A stretch of DNA of 64,000 nucleotides, taken from Macadamia tetraphylla (Eukaryota; Streptophyta; Magnoliopsida; Proteales; Proteaceae). Positions 10,061 to 21,200 of the stretch are shown here, piece after piece. The DNA is taken from the NCBI GenBank assembly GCA_022985045.1, contig CM040970.1, forward strand, positions 42,581,587 through 42,645,586, written 5' to 3'. The notes under the pieces are model-generated. The model was not told the origin of the DNA. It saw nothing but the letters and a program-made list of their open reading frames with translations, and made no database searches. The translations under genes and the position numbers were made by a program. Position 1 is the first letter of the stretch. Each line of letters starts with the position of its first letter.

Positions 10061-11991
10061 AGGGCTGAAGTTATTTTTGGTTGAACTCAGAAGTAAATCA
10101 CTAACTTTTGTATGTAGTTCTTTGTGAAGTGCTCAAAATTACGTCAGTTGCACCCCGGCTGATCAACCTATGAAAAGAATACGTGTTGACCTTTTGGGTG
10201 AACTATACTTGCATCATTGCTGCTTCACTCTACATAAAATGCCTGCTGATGATCCGATGGAATCTGCACGTGGTATAGTACTCCTTAGTCTATCTGTAAC
10301 TACATATTCTGGTAACACTTTTTGCTTTTATATGCCATAGATCTATGTCAGCTCATCCTATGTTAATGGACGTTGCTTTGGTACTAATGGCTTATGTAAA
10401 TCCTTGGTTGGTGACTACTTTGTGAGTTTTTATATGGTTTTGTGAATACTTGGTGGTCAGTAGAAGGTATGCTACAGAGAGCCATTAACTATGCTAAGTC
10501 ATGAAGGTCCTGTTAATTGCATCAGTTGGTTTGGATATACTTCCACAAATTTACCCATATATGGCCCCTTGGTTCGAACTGTCTTTTGTGGGAGTCGTTA
10601 ACCTCTTGGATCTGTGGCTCTAGGTTATGATGATCAGGAGGTTGGTTAATGCTTCAATTTTGACATGGAATACATTAAGCTCATGGATCTGCAGCTCATG
10701 TTGTTAATGATCAGGACCTTGGTTGTTGCTTCTATTGCGACATGGGAGTCATTAACTGGTTGAACTTTATCTGCTTTCATGCTCCCTTGAATTTGTACTG
10801 GTTGTACTTCTGTGCAGGTGGTACTGCTGAGAGGTAACATGGTATGCTTCACATGTTTATGTTCTTAGGGCGCTCTGTGGTCTGGTTGCATGAGAAGATG
10901 CTAGGAGCCTGATATTAAGTGGAATATGGGGTGCAGCAGAATATCTCTGCGGTCTGTTGCAGTGGGCACTTGATCTGAAACATTTTGAAGTCCAAAGTAA
11001 GAGGTCTCTAGTGGTATAATGTACAGATGATAAATGCTTATATGGATACATTGCTTATGGATGGTATTTGGTATTCTCTTGATGTGCTTTCTGGTTTGAT
11101 TGAATGAGAATATGGTGTTGATCCTGAAGTTACTGGGAATGTGGAGTCGCCATGAAATCTTTGTAAGCAATGGGAATATTGGGTTTAAGTTGTTTAACCC
11201 AAAGGTAACTTGACAAAACTGTAGTTCAACTAACATGCAAGCTGTTAGTTCATGGCTTCTGGAATTGGGAAAGATGGAATCCTGTAAATGCATCAAGATC
11301 TATAATAACTTCCATGCATCAAAGATAGAACCACCTTACTTGTTGAGGTGTTTTTTGCAGCTCTGGGGTCATTCCATTCTGATGTGGGAACTTCTTGTTT
11401 TCCTGTTTCCTTTTTCCGAAGCCACGTTCCTTTTTTGGATGTAAATATTGAATAGAAAGCATTCTACTCTGTATCGGCTGGTGTGGGCACTGTATCCAGA
11501 ATTGAAATCAATCCTTTGTACTTGGCAGGGATAAGGGGAATGGATTTGATTGTATGCTTACTTTCACTTTCTCATGTGCTCATTATCTTGACAAGGAAAT
11601 TCAGGGATTACCATCAGGAATAGATGTGATGGTATGCTTACATTCTTGATGAATCGATGGTTGGAGATATGCATCCAGTGGGAGACTGGGTGGGTGGTGA
11701 CAGATGTGATTCTTAACATCAATCTCATGCTTTCCTTGCAGGGTTTAATTGATTCGAGGGTTGATTAAACAATATATTTTGATTAACAAGCTATCTGCTG
11801 CCAGTTGATTTTTGTTCAGTGCCTAGTGAGATTTGGGCAGCTAAGGCTGATTGTCAACCAAGATGTGAGAGTCAAACCACTTTCCCTATGAGATGCAGAC
11901 AGGAACTTATCTATAAAGCCCCTGAACCCTCTCCTCATTTAAGCTAATTACAAAAAAGAATAGATTAAACCAAAGGTTCCTGATGATAAGA
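10061..11991. other. Intergenic, no gene seen
   Basis: Only short open frames (up to 131 codons) of random composition occur, on both strands, with no recognisable domain. Several half-similar phrases recur (for example ggtatgcttaca near 11545 and 11630), suggesting old, decayed repeats. Confidence 0.5.
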
Positions 11992-12594
11992 CCATTGTTG
12001 GAAAACCAGGTTTTGTGACTTGACTCGTCCTCTTTAAATCCTAGTGAGTCAGAACGAGTCACAGAAAATCATGCGAGTCATGTCAAATTTCCCCCTCTTA
12101 TTTCATACTAGTCTTTCTTAAGCAATCCAAATAAATAATTAATAAATTAATTAAATGAGACAAGATAGAATAAAAGTGTTTGTTTTTCAAATTTTTTTAT
12201 GAAGCTCGTCATTCATTCTCTTGGATGAAAGTGATAAGATCCGGCTTGGAGATATCATGGTCATGAATCATGTTTTTTTCTTAAAATTTAGATGTATACA
12301 TTCAATAGTCGTTGGATCCAATACAAAAGATTTTAGTCATTGAACATTTAACGTCATTAGAATATATTTTATTTCAAAATTATTCAGAATGTCGACTTAA
12401 ATTTTTGACAAGAATTGACCGTTTTGTTGAGACTCGGGCAAAACAAACGAGTCTTTAATGACTCGGTATGATTTGGTCCTAGTCTTGTCATTTTTTAATA
12501 CAGGACGAGTCTCCATGTCTCTTAATCAGGTTTATAATATTTTGACCAAACTCGGCCTAGTTTTTCTAATCAAAACCTAGTTTGCCAACAATGG
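11992..12594. mobile_element. MITE-like element of about 600 bp
   Basis: The ends form an inverted repeat. The left end reads CCATTGTTGGAAAACCAGG and the complement of the right end reads CCATTGTTGGCAAACTAGG. Further inverted similarity lies inside (gactcgtcc at about 12020 and ggacgagtc at about 12500). No protein is encoded. Flanks ATAAGA and ATAAAA may be a decayed target duplication, so the superfamily is unclear. Confidence 0.65.
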
Positions 12595-13950
12595 ATAAAA
12601 CTTAAATTTTCTTTAACAAATTACAATTTGCTTGAATGAAACATGTCTTTCTCACCATTTTTGGTGAGAGACATTTCTAATGGGATAAACACAGTTACTC
12701 TTATCTAAGCATCTATTGGAGAAACACTTAAAATAATTTGTCCACCAAGGTAGAGAAAGTGCTTAAGGATGCTTGTTAAGAGATATTCTGTTGATATGTT
12801 TGTGGGAATGAAAGAATTATGAGGAGAGAGGCCCTTTACTAACATGTCTAGTTTCAATCTAAACAGAGTTAACCAAGCAGCATAATAAAGTTATGATGAA
12901 AATATAGATTTATTGGGGCTTGATGGAAAGGGAGAACAGGCACCTTACATTATAGTATAATGTGAATAATCTTAGTTTGGATGTGTGAACTGCATTTGTG
13001 AACTCATTAACAGTCTGTCTTATAACACATTCCCTTTGTGTTTTGGTGGCATTTGAAAGCATATGAACTTTACCCATTGTTAAAAATGCCTGTTTATTAT
13101 TGAAGCCTTACTGATAAAAAAAAAATAGTGAAAATTAAATTTATATGCCTTTGCCCTGTAAAAGCTAGATCCATTTCATTTTTTTTATTAGAAAAATAAA
13201 AATTGCAATTAAAGTAAGAGGGAGAACACAGTTTTCAGGATTACTATTATAACAACTTATGAGTTATTCACTTTTCATTTTCTTTGGTATTTCTAACAAA
13301 AACCAAGCCCCCTTTTTTTTGCATATTTATGATGAAAACATCATTCTATGATCATATTTATGACTTACAAAATATCCTTTGTTTTCTTAATCAACAATCT
13401 CAATCATTTTTCCTCTTAGCCTGACTCAGCTCCTTGTATGTGAAAGCTTCACCTATGGTTTTGTGGCAACATTTCTTTCATAAATACCTCTCTATGCTGC
13501 CATTGAGAGCATTTAGAGGGACATTTGTGGAAGAAAAGGACTCGTATTATCACAAAATCCTATCTGAACACATACGCACATTAAACTTGAGGTGCCTACC
13601 CGTTTCATTCAAGAGCTGAACAATAGCCAAAAGCATCTCCTTCAACAACCAAGGCCTCCTGCTGTATTACTATGGCTAAAAGCAACAATTCCTAAATGTC
13701 TAGCATTCAAGCTCCCCTAGGTTGCAAGGAAGCAAGGATCTATACATATCCTAGATAAGTGATGTTTCATGGGGTTGAACTGTAACTGTTATAACCACTC
13801 TTGTGTTCAATAGTGCTATGTCCACATTCAAATTTGAGGAACTCTCTATGGGGGTTTTTTTTTTGGGGGAAGGCGGAGCTTGTTACTTTTGTGCCCTAAT
13901 TTACAATCAACCTGATCCCCATATAAAGTTTGATCATCCTGTTGGTGTAC
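12595..13950. other. AT-rich intergenic sequence
   Basis: No gene or clear element is seen. Short open frames at 13434-13619 and 13803-14009 have no recognisable content. Confidence 0.5.
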
Positions 13951-13959
13951 GACGTATTG

Positions 13960-14300
13960 TATTTCATCACAGTTTAATCCAGGGAGTACAGGTGCAGACC
14001 CCTCGATAGGTAGGACGGCGATCCCTTGCTTGAATTTTTTATTTGATTAGGGCAGTTTTGTACTCTCTGGATTAGGGTTTTTTGCTATATATTTGTAGTG
14101 AAGGTTTCTTTCTCATGAATGCAAGAAATACTGAGAGGCGTGAGGACGAATGTTGTAGCCCTATTCTCCATTGATAGTGAAGTAGGATCTCATCTCACTG
14201 AGGACATAGACAATCTTGCCAACCTCGTAAATCTGTATGCATTGTTTGTTCTTATTTTTTCATTATCTTCTACATCGTTTTAGGGTTACATTTCAACACA
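13960..14300 (+). mobile_element. Decayed LTR remnant (copia-type 3' part)
   Basis: The sequence has the look of the R-U5 part of plant copia LTRs: a leader with TAGGGTTTTTTGCTATATAT, then a gtgaagtaggatctcat phrase, then gaggacatagacaatcttgc followed by aacctcgtaaatctgt. The fragment at 29620-30000 has the same order of phrases. No internal region or second LTR is near, so this is a fragment. Confidence 0.45.
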
Positions 14301-16049
14301 TCCTTCACTATCATATAATGTGCTGTTAGACTCTTCATGATGAATTGCGTTAGCTTGATCAATTACTTAGATAGGAACATGATTGTTATGGTTTAGGCTC
14401 TAATATGTGAACGCTGTGAGCAAAGGTTGCAACAACTAAACCATGATTGTTTTTAGGATCTTTTTTTTTTTTTTGTTATATCTATAACTAGGGAATTGCC
14501 CAAGTGGACTTTTACTCACACACACTAGAAGGGGAGGGGGGGTGTTAGGATCTATTATGTGAACAAATTAAATTTGTATAATAAGAAGGCTGTCAGGAGT
14601 ACAGTGATAAATAGGATTAATATTAAGATGAAATAACACAAACAATAATATTAATAGAATATTCAATCAATGAACCATATTCTGATCCATATCGTTTGAT
14701 GAAAAATTATTTATAATTTTTTCTCCCTTTGTCAGTCTTTTCCTGATGAAAAAATAATACACATGATATCTATGCCCAGACACATGAATGGCGAAATGAT
14801 CGCCCTACCTTGTGAAATAAAAATTTCACCCTTGTTGGATGTACCCTCATGTTGATGTAAGGGCCACTTACCCTAGCATTGATCCCCTCTCTTCTAAATA
14901 TTTTTTTTTCTTTCTAAATTTCGCTTTTAAAATTTTGTAACTTTAAATTTTAATTGACCATTTAATTTCCCGTCATCTCTCTTTGGGTGGGGTTTTGTCG
15001 CATCATTATCTGTTACCCTTTCTTCATGCCACTTTCACGTGTTAAATTGATTAGCCTCATCTTAATAAAAATAAAAAAAATAAATAAATACTTATCCATA
15101 TATTTGATGGACATGTTGTCAATGTAATAGTCTATCCACGGATTGAACCTTTCAATAAGCTTAAAATATATATATATATATATATATATGTATTCAATAT
15201 ACAAGACTTCTGCATATGCAAGATCGTGGGGTGAGAACTAGGCCTTAAAATTTGCTTGAAAGAACGAAGAACTCAATTCAACAAGGGATTTACTTTGCCC
15301 CACTACTTCAGTGCAATATGGTCTCTCTCCTTCTATCTTTCTCCCTTGTACATTTGTACGTCTTTGTACCCCTACAGTGCTTCATCATTTCTAATAGAAA
15401 ACAATTCAATTCATCTAAAAAACCAGTCAACAAAGACCATAAGAAAACTAAAAGGAAACCTCCATGCGGCATCCCAAATGGTTAAGCGGCTACAAACCCT
15501 TCAAATGATTGAGCATGGGTACCCAATAGGCCAACAGAAGACTGATAATTGGGCAAAGTAGCGTTCAATATGAGAAAAAAAAAAAAAAGGAAGCTTGATC
15601 TAAAAGCTATGCGTGTCAGGTCGGGTCAAGTGAGGTCAAAATTTTAGAAATAAATAGGTCGCATCATACATAATATGATATTCATAAATTTTAAAATAAA
15701 ACAAAACAAATTGAGAATGAAACAAAAAAGTTATAGATCTTTGAAGTTTGAACAACCCTAAACAGTGGAAATGTAGACCAAACGATTGAATTAATGCCCA
15801 TATCTAGGGATTCGATTCCTCTCCAACAACTTAGGTGTGTAACCATTTATCTCTCAACCATCCAATATCTGAAATAACTTGAACAGGCATTGTAGGCATT
15901 GTTGGCGTTGGAGATAATCTTTTTCCTACATATAACATCTAACCAATTGGTTTTTTTTTTTTTCATTCAATATTTTGGATTCATCTAGTTGGCATGCATT
16001 AAGTGAGTAGGAGTTGCACTTTCCCTACTCTGCCCAAGTCTCATTCATA
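14301..16049. other. Intergenic, no gene seen
   Basis: A/T-rich sequence with homopolymers and an (AT)n run at about 15167-15189. The two overlapping open frames at 15252-15561 have no recognisable domain. Confidence 0.5.
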
Positions 16050-16237
16050 GTAAAAAAAAAAAAAGATGCTCCATGATAGTGATCATAGACCTAGGGCCAA
16101 AACCCCCATATGGCAAGCACTGCTTTGTAGGATCAACAAGCGATAGTGGGATGTGCTGACTCGAACCCACAACTAGCTGATTTGAGTGGCGATGGAGCGA
16201 GGACTTCTTTCCACTAAGCTATCAACCATGTTGACAA
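16050..16237 (-). mobile_element. tRNA-derived SINE, minus strand
   Basis: On the minus strand the element begins near 16237 and has RNA polymerase III promoter boxes: an A box (TAGCTTAGTGG, about 16211-16221) and a B box (GGTTCGAGTCA, about 16162-16172). It ends in a T run (complement of the A run at about 16052-16064), as in Au-like plant SINEs. An 11-bp target duplication TCTCATTCATA flanks it exactly at 16039-16049 and 16238-16248. Length is 188 bp. Confidence 0.85.
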
Positions 16238-16804
16238 TCTCATTCATATTCGAAGAAAGGAAAAAGAATACATGCCAATATCATCTAATTTTTAATGTAA
16301 TTTCCTATACGGGCCTTCACTCGTGATACATCTCAATACTTTTATATTGATACACATTCCAAAGTATTTGGACCTGGTTTTATGTATCCAAATTCCAGAA
16401 TCCAGACCTATAGTTTTCTTCTAAGAGAAGCAATCTTGCATAGGTGTGCCGAAATTGAACTGGAATGGAAAACCGACCCGATCGAACCAAGAAACCCGAA
16501 TTAAATTGGGTCGAATTTTGTCTTATCGGTTGTCTTTGGTTTGGGTTTCTAAAAGTTGATAAAAACCAAAAGCAACCGGACCGACCGAATGGATTGAAAC
16601 TGGAAAAAATCAGACTGAACCGACCTTTTGAAAGGTGGGCAATGGTGGTATGACTTGGGATTTCCTGCAGGTTGATATAATTAAGGGTGTCAATTGGTTT
16701 GGTATCGATTCGATGTAAGATACAATATGTGAAAACTAAAACCAAATCAAAAAATCAAATAAGAACCTAATTTTCAAATCAAAATCGAACAAACTCGGTT
16801 AATA

Positions 16805-17155
16805 TTTTTTTTTTTTTTCTAACACGGGTATCCAGGCCTTTGGCCTGACTAGTCCCACGGGCCCATAATGATCCCACAACAACATGGACCAGGTCATCAC
16901 TAGGGTTGAATGACAACAATTCAAGTGAAGACTAGTCCTGCGGGTCCATACTGACCCCACAATCGCATGGACCGAGGCATTACCGGGGTTGAATGAGAAC
17001 CATTCAACTTTCATTGAAAACAGTGAAGAGCACCAAACAGCCCTGTGTGAGTGGCCCAAAGTGTGTGCTTAGTGGGAATCAAACTTAGGACGTTTGAGTT
17101 TACGGCTCGTACCAAGTTCATTGCTCACCAACTGTGCTATATCCTTGGGTTATAT
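16805..17155 (-). mobile_element. tRNA-derived SINE with internal duplication, minus strand
   Basis: On the minus strand the 5' end holds an A box (TAGCACAGTTGG, about 17128-17139) and a B box-like GTTTGATTCCC (about 17070-17080). The 3' end is an A-rich tail, seen as the T run at about 16805-16818. The 8-bp sequence GGTTAATA flanks it exactly at 16797-16804 and 17156-17163. The body contains two diverged copies of a unit of about 80 bp (about 16848-16925 and 16930-17008), which explains the large size for a SINE. Confidence 0.85.
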
Positions 17156-17584
17156 GGTTAATACCTTATTCAGTTTGAATATCGTCTTTACCAAGTGTGA
17201 AAATCGTATCTAGCTGCTGCACTGGTGCAATGAGCATCGGGTGGTTCGGATCCTTTTGGGCACGTGCCTAGATGTTTTCAACTATCCAATATTCATCGCA
17301 CCTCACCACTCATTGCAGAGGATGTAGACTCACTTACCAAGCCCCTATTCTGAATCCAACCTGTGGTTTCGGGTCGGGTATTACGAAACGAATAGAAATT
17401 GTAATCAAAATGGGTCGATAGTGACCCAAACAAGAAACCGAAAAAACCAGAAAATTTCCATTGATTTTCTTCTTTTTTTTTTGGTAAAATGAGGGTTTCC
17501 TTTTGATTCTTCGAACAGTTTGAAACTTTTATCCAAACCATAGCTTCTACTACCCTTTACCGTTTCATCATCGATAACAAAATA

Positions 17585-17938
17585 GCGTTCCTCTCTCTCT
17601 CTTTCTCTGTTCTCTTTCCTCGCTTCCTCTTTGCCTGCTTCTCAATTTCCGTAGCTGTTTATATAAGAAAGCTAAATTGTTTTTTTCTCTCTCAATCTGT
17701 TACTTTTTGGTTTCATCTTCTGTTTATGTGACTTGTCGGTGAATTTTTCCTCTCATCATTCATTGAATTTTGTTTTGGGGGTTCTTCCTGTAACACTGAA
17801 TATCTCCCTATTGAATTTTATTTGTTTTTGTTTTTTGTTGTTCTGTTCTTCTTTTCTGATCTTCCAAATCCGCTGCAAGAAAGTCTCTGTTTTTTTGGTG
17901 GGGGTCGATTGGCTTGTGCGTCATTGAGACTACAGAGG
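17585..17938 (+). promoter_or_regulatory. Core promoter and leader exon of the SAC3A-like gene
   Basis: A (CT)n-rich tract (about 17590-17640) is followed by a TATA-like TTATATAA at about 17656-17663. A leader rich in T and C ends in a donor AGAGG|GTAAGG at 17938/17939. The first coding exon follows an acceptor ATCAG|GATGC at 18165/18166, so a leader intron of 227 bp is inferred. The transcription start is not fixed by sequence. Confidence 0.5.
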
Positions 17939-18177
17939 GTAAGGATTGGTGGCCTTACATATACGGAGTCAATGGCTCTAGGGTTTTGAACTTTATTGAT
18001 TAATGAGAATTGAAAGTGGAAAGAGGTGTTTTTTATTTACTTTATTTGGTCTTGTTGCAATTTGGATCTAATTAGATGGTGCTTTGTGTGGGTGAGATTC
18101 TTGTGTTTATAAAATGGTTTAGGAGCTTTTTTTTATTGAGTATTGACTGTTTTTTACCGTATCAGGATGCTTACGGA

Positions 18178-18237
18178 ATGATGAACCAAGTACACACTAC
18201 TGCTACTGTAGTTGAACAGGACCCCAATTTGCTTGAG
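18178..18237 (+). CDS. SAC3A: SAC3A-like gene, coding exon 1
   Basis: Twenty codons starting with two in-frame ATGs (18178 and 18181), then NQVHTTATVVEQDPNLLE, which fits the N-terminus of plant SAC3A. An ATG at 18167, out of frame, opens a 4-codon upstream ORF that ends at 18181. The donor is CTTGAG|GTAATT in phase 0. Confidence 0.75.
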
Positions 18238-21200
18238 GTAATTTCCCAGCTGATTTCTGGTTCTGACATAAGATTTTTTATTTGCATTCGTTTTGTTTTG
18301 TTATTTTTATTTTTTGATATAAATTATATTCAAAGTTTTAGTTGTAATTGATTGGAATTGGGATTATGGGGATTGATGTTTGATGTATATACACAACTAT
18401 ACTGTTGCTTAGCTTAAATGGAAGTAACACTCTTTTACGAATTATGATAGACATAGAGTTAAGCTTCTTACGTTACTTGGTATATTTTCATTGGCTTCAA
18501 GTGGACTCCCTTCAGACTATGGCCAAAACCTTGAGCTTTCCCCAACTCTTTGGTTCATCGGCTGCTGTTTCCGATGTTGGGAAAGGTCTTAGATTTCATT
18601 GCCATGGTCCCTGGACTCTTTAGCTGTTAGTGGAACTATAATCATTTACTGGTTATTTGGTATGCCATTTTGTGTCTGTAGGAAAACATTTTCCCCCCAA
18701 CTTCAGTTTTGGATACTGTGGATGAGAAAATACTTTCTTTTAATTCAAATCTTAGGATAAGTAGGATTGATGGACCAATTTACTTTCAGATTCTATTTAC
18801 TATTGGGGCAAGCAACTTAATATTCAAAGTGATGGTGATTCTGAAGCCTAATCTTAGAGATGCTTCTTTAGTTTTGTGTGTTTCAAGGATGTTGGCTTTT
18901 TATCTGCCCATTGGAAACGACTATCATGTTCATTATAATTGTTTTTTCAATCCATTACAAACTTATGGGTTCCTATAAAATCAAATCAAAATAATTTGAT
19001 CTGGTATAAATACACAGAGCAGACAATCTCATGAGGTGTTGGATTTGAACACACTGATCTTGATATGGGTACAGACTGTTGATATTATTAGATAATAGGT
19101 AGCTCATGGGGTTTCACATTGGACCTGATGCTATTGGACGATCCTTGAGACCATGCAACAACAATTAGCATGTGCTCATGCAGTTCAGATTGTTAGAGGC
19201 TTGAAGCAACATTGTATATTTATTCAGAGACATATGGTGATATCTTATGAGCTGCTTACATGTGCTGGATTCGAGACTAATGAGGAGATCATGATCATTA
19301 TGAATAACCAAGGGGTGTAACAGCATGTTTTGCTCTACTTTCTTGTATCAGAATTTATTCTATGAAGATTGCATCCATATTGATCTTCAAATTGAGGAAG
19401 AATTGTTAAAAATAACTTTTCTGGTGCATTTTTAACGTTGATGGTACTAATCTTACCATAGTTAAAACTTGAAAGTACCACTACTGCTGATAGATGTCTG
19501 TATTGACCAACAGAGATATTTTTGGCGCTGTTTATTTTGATGAGATTTCTCGGCAAGAGAATTGGAAGTGCATGACATGTTATTTGAAAAGGATTAAGGG
19601 TTTTTAGCTGGAGAATTTCAATAGGAATTGATGGTTTTTGGAAATATAAATTTCTGTTCCTTTCTCAATATATATTGTTTCAAGATTTTAGATAGATGCA
19701 TTTTCTAGAAAATATTGGGGAAAGAAAGCTCCTTTAAGGATGGGAATATTTTCCTGGATTTTGGGCAATGGGAAGGTACTACTTTAGATCATCTACAGGG
19801 ATGAGTGTATAGGATAGAAAATAGATTTATCCGTTATAAGAAGGAGCAGGAATCTGGAGCTAACCTTTTGATCTCTCATGAAGTGGCTGCTTTTAATTAA
19901 CAATTTTGATTGCTGGTTTTGTGTGATAAGGAATACAAAGATATTGTTTCTGCTTTGCTATGGATTCCTTTTGGGTACAAAGTTCTTATATTTTGGTGCA
20001 TGAAACCACACTGTCACCTACGGAATTTCGAATGAAAGAAACCAAGAGAAATTTTTGAAAATACAACTATGAAAATTCCTAGATTGTGCTATGTTATTGG
20101 CTGTTACCTCATGGATAGAACAGCTCAAAGAAAGAGTTCAATGGAGTTCTTGGATCTGGCTTAGTAATGTATGTTGATCTGATTTGGAGTGATCGAAAGA
20201 CTTCTCATGCTCTTAATTTATGAAGTGAGAGGTTGCTTTCACCACTCTTATGGGTGTGTGCTGACCTGCTTTTTATCCTAAGAATTTTTTGTGTTGCTTA
20301 TCAAGAAGAAAAAAGGATGATTGAACCATGATAGAGAATACTTGCACAACTGCTGCTTAACATTGAAGGCAAGCTGAGTGATTAAAGCACTGAAAATGCC
20401 ACATGAGGGGAGAAGTTTCGTCGTTTGTTTGAGTATCCTAATAAGCTCCTTGCTTAAACTGGAAAGGATGAAGTAAAATAGGATGTAGGTGATCAACATC
20501 CTGATCGCTAAGATGGGGAACTTCCACATCCATTCCACATCCTATTGAAGAAGTTTATGATTAAATGGAAAATATATGACAACAATTTAGATAATCAAAA
20601 TTCTTTGGTGGTGATATGTGCTGAAGGTCAAGACTAGAGAGGCTGCAAAGTCTTTAGGACTGGTGCCAAATGCACACATATATCAGTTATGTCAATGAGA
20701 AACTAGTGGTGGATAGGGTTTGGTTGTTGAAGTACAGCCCAAGCTGTTTGTTTTTACTGGCTACATGCTCAAAAGTTGTAAAAGTTTAACTGGAGGTGGT
20801 GTGGAACATTTTATTTCAATTTTGGTATTATGGGGATCGGATTTTGGTGTGATGCAGCTCCCAGGAAAGTGGTTGATATTCTATTGGTGTTCCATGGATA
20901 TTTGAAAATAGGCTTGTTAATCATTCATTTGGGAATGCCAATTGCTTCAAGCATTAAAGCGGGAAGGTGAGTATGTCTGTTTCATTCTTTGGCAATGTCC
21001 AAACATAATATTAAGTGGTGCAAACATAATATGAAGTGGCCTAGAGATGTTCTAGGTATTTGAGTCTTAAACTCCCAGCTTAGCATGACATCAGGAGAAG
21101 GGTGAGGTGCCAACATGTCGAAATTATTTTTTGCTGCTGTGTAAATTCAGAACTTGGTGAACAGAAAAATTTCGGATGCAATTGCAGCTATTCTATGATC

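Noticed and set aside
15167..15189. (AT)n run as a regulatory site
   Set aside because: A simple microsatellite with no supporting context.
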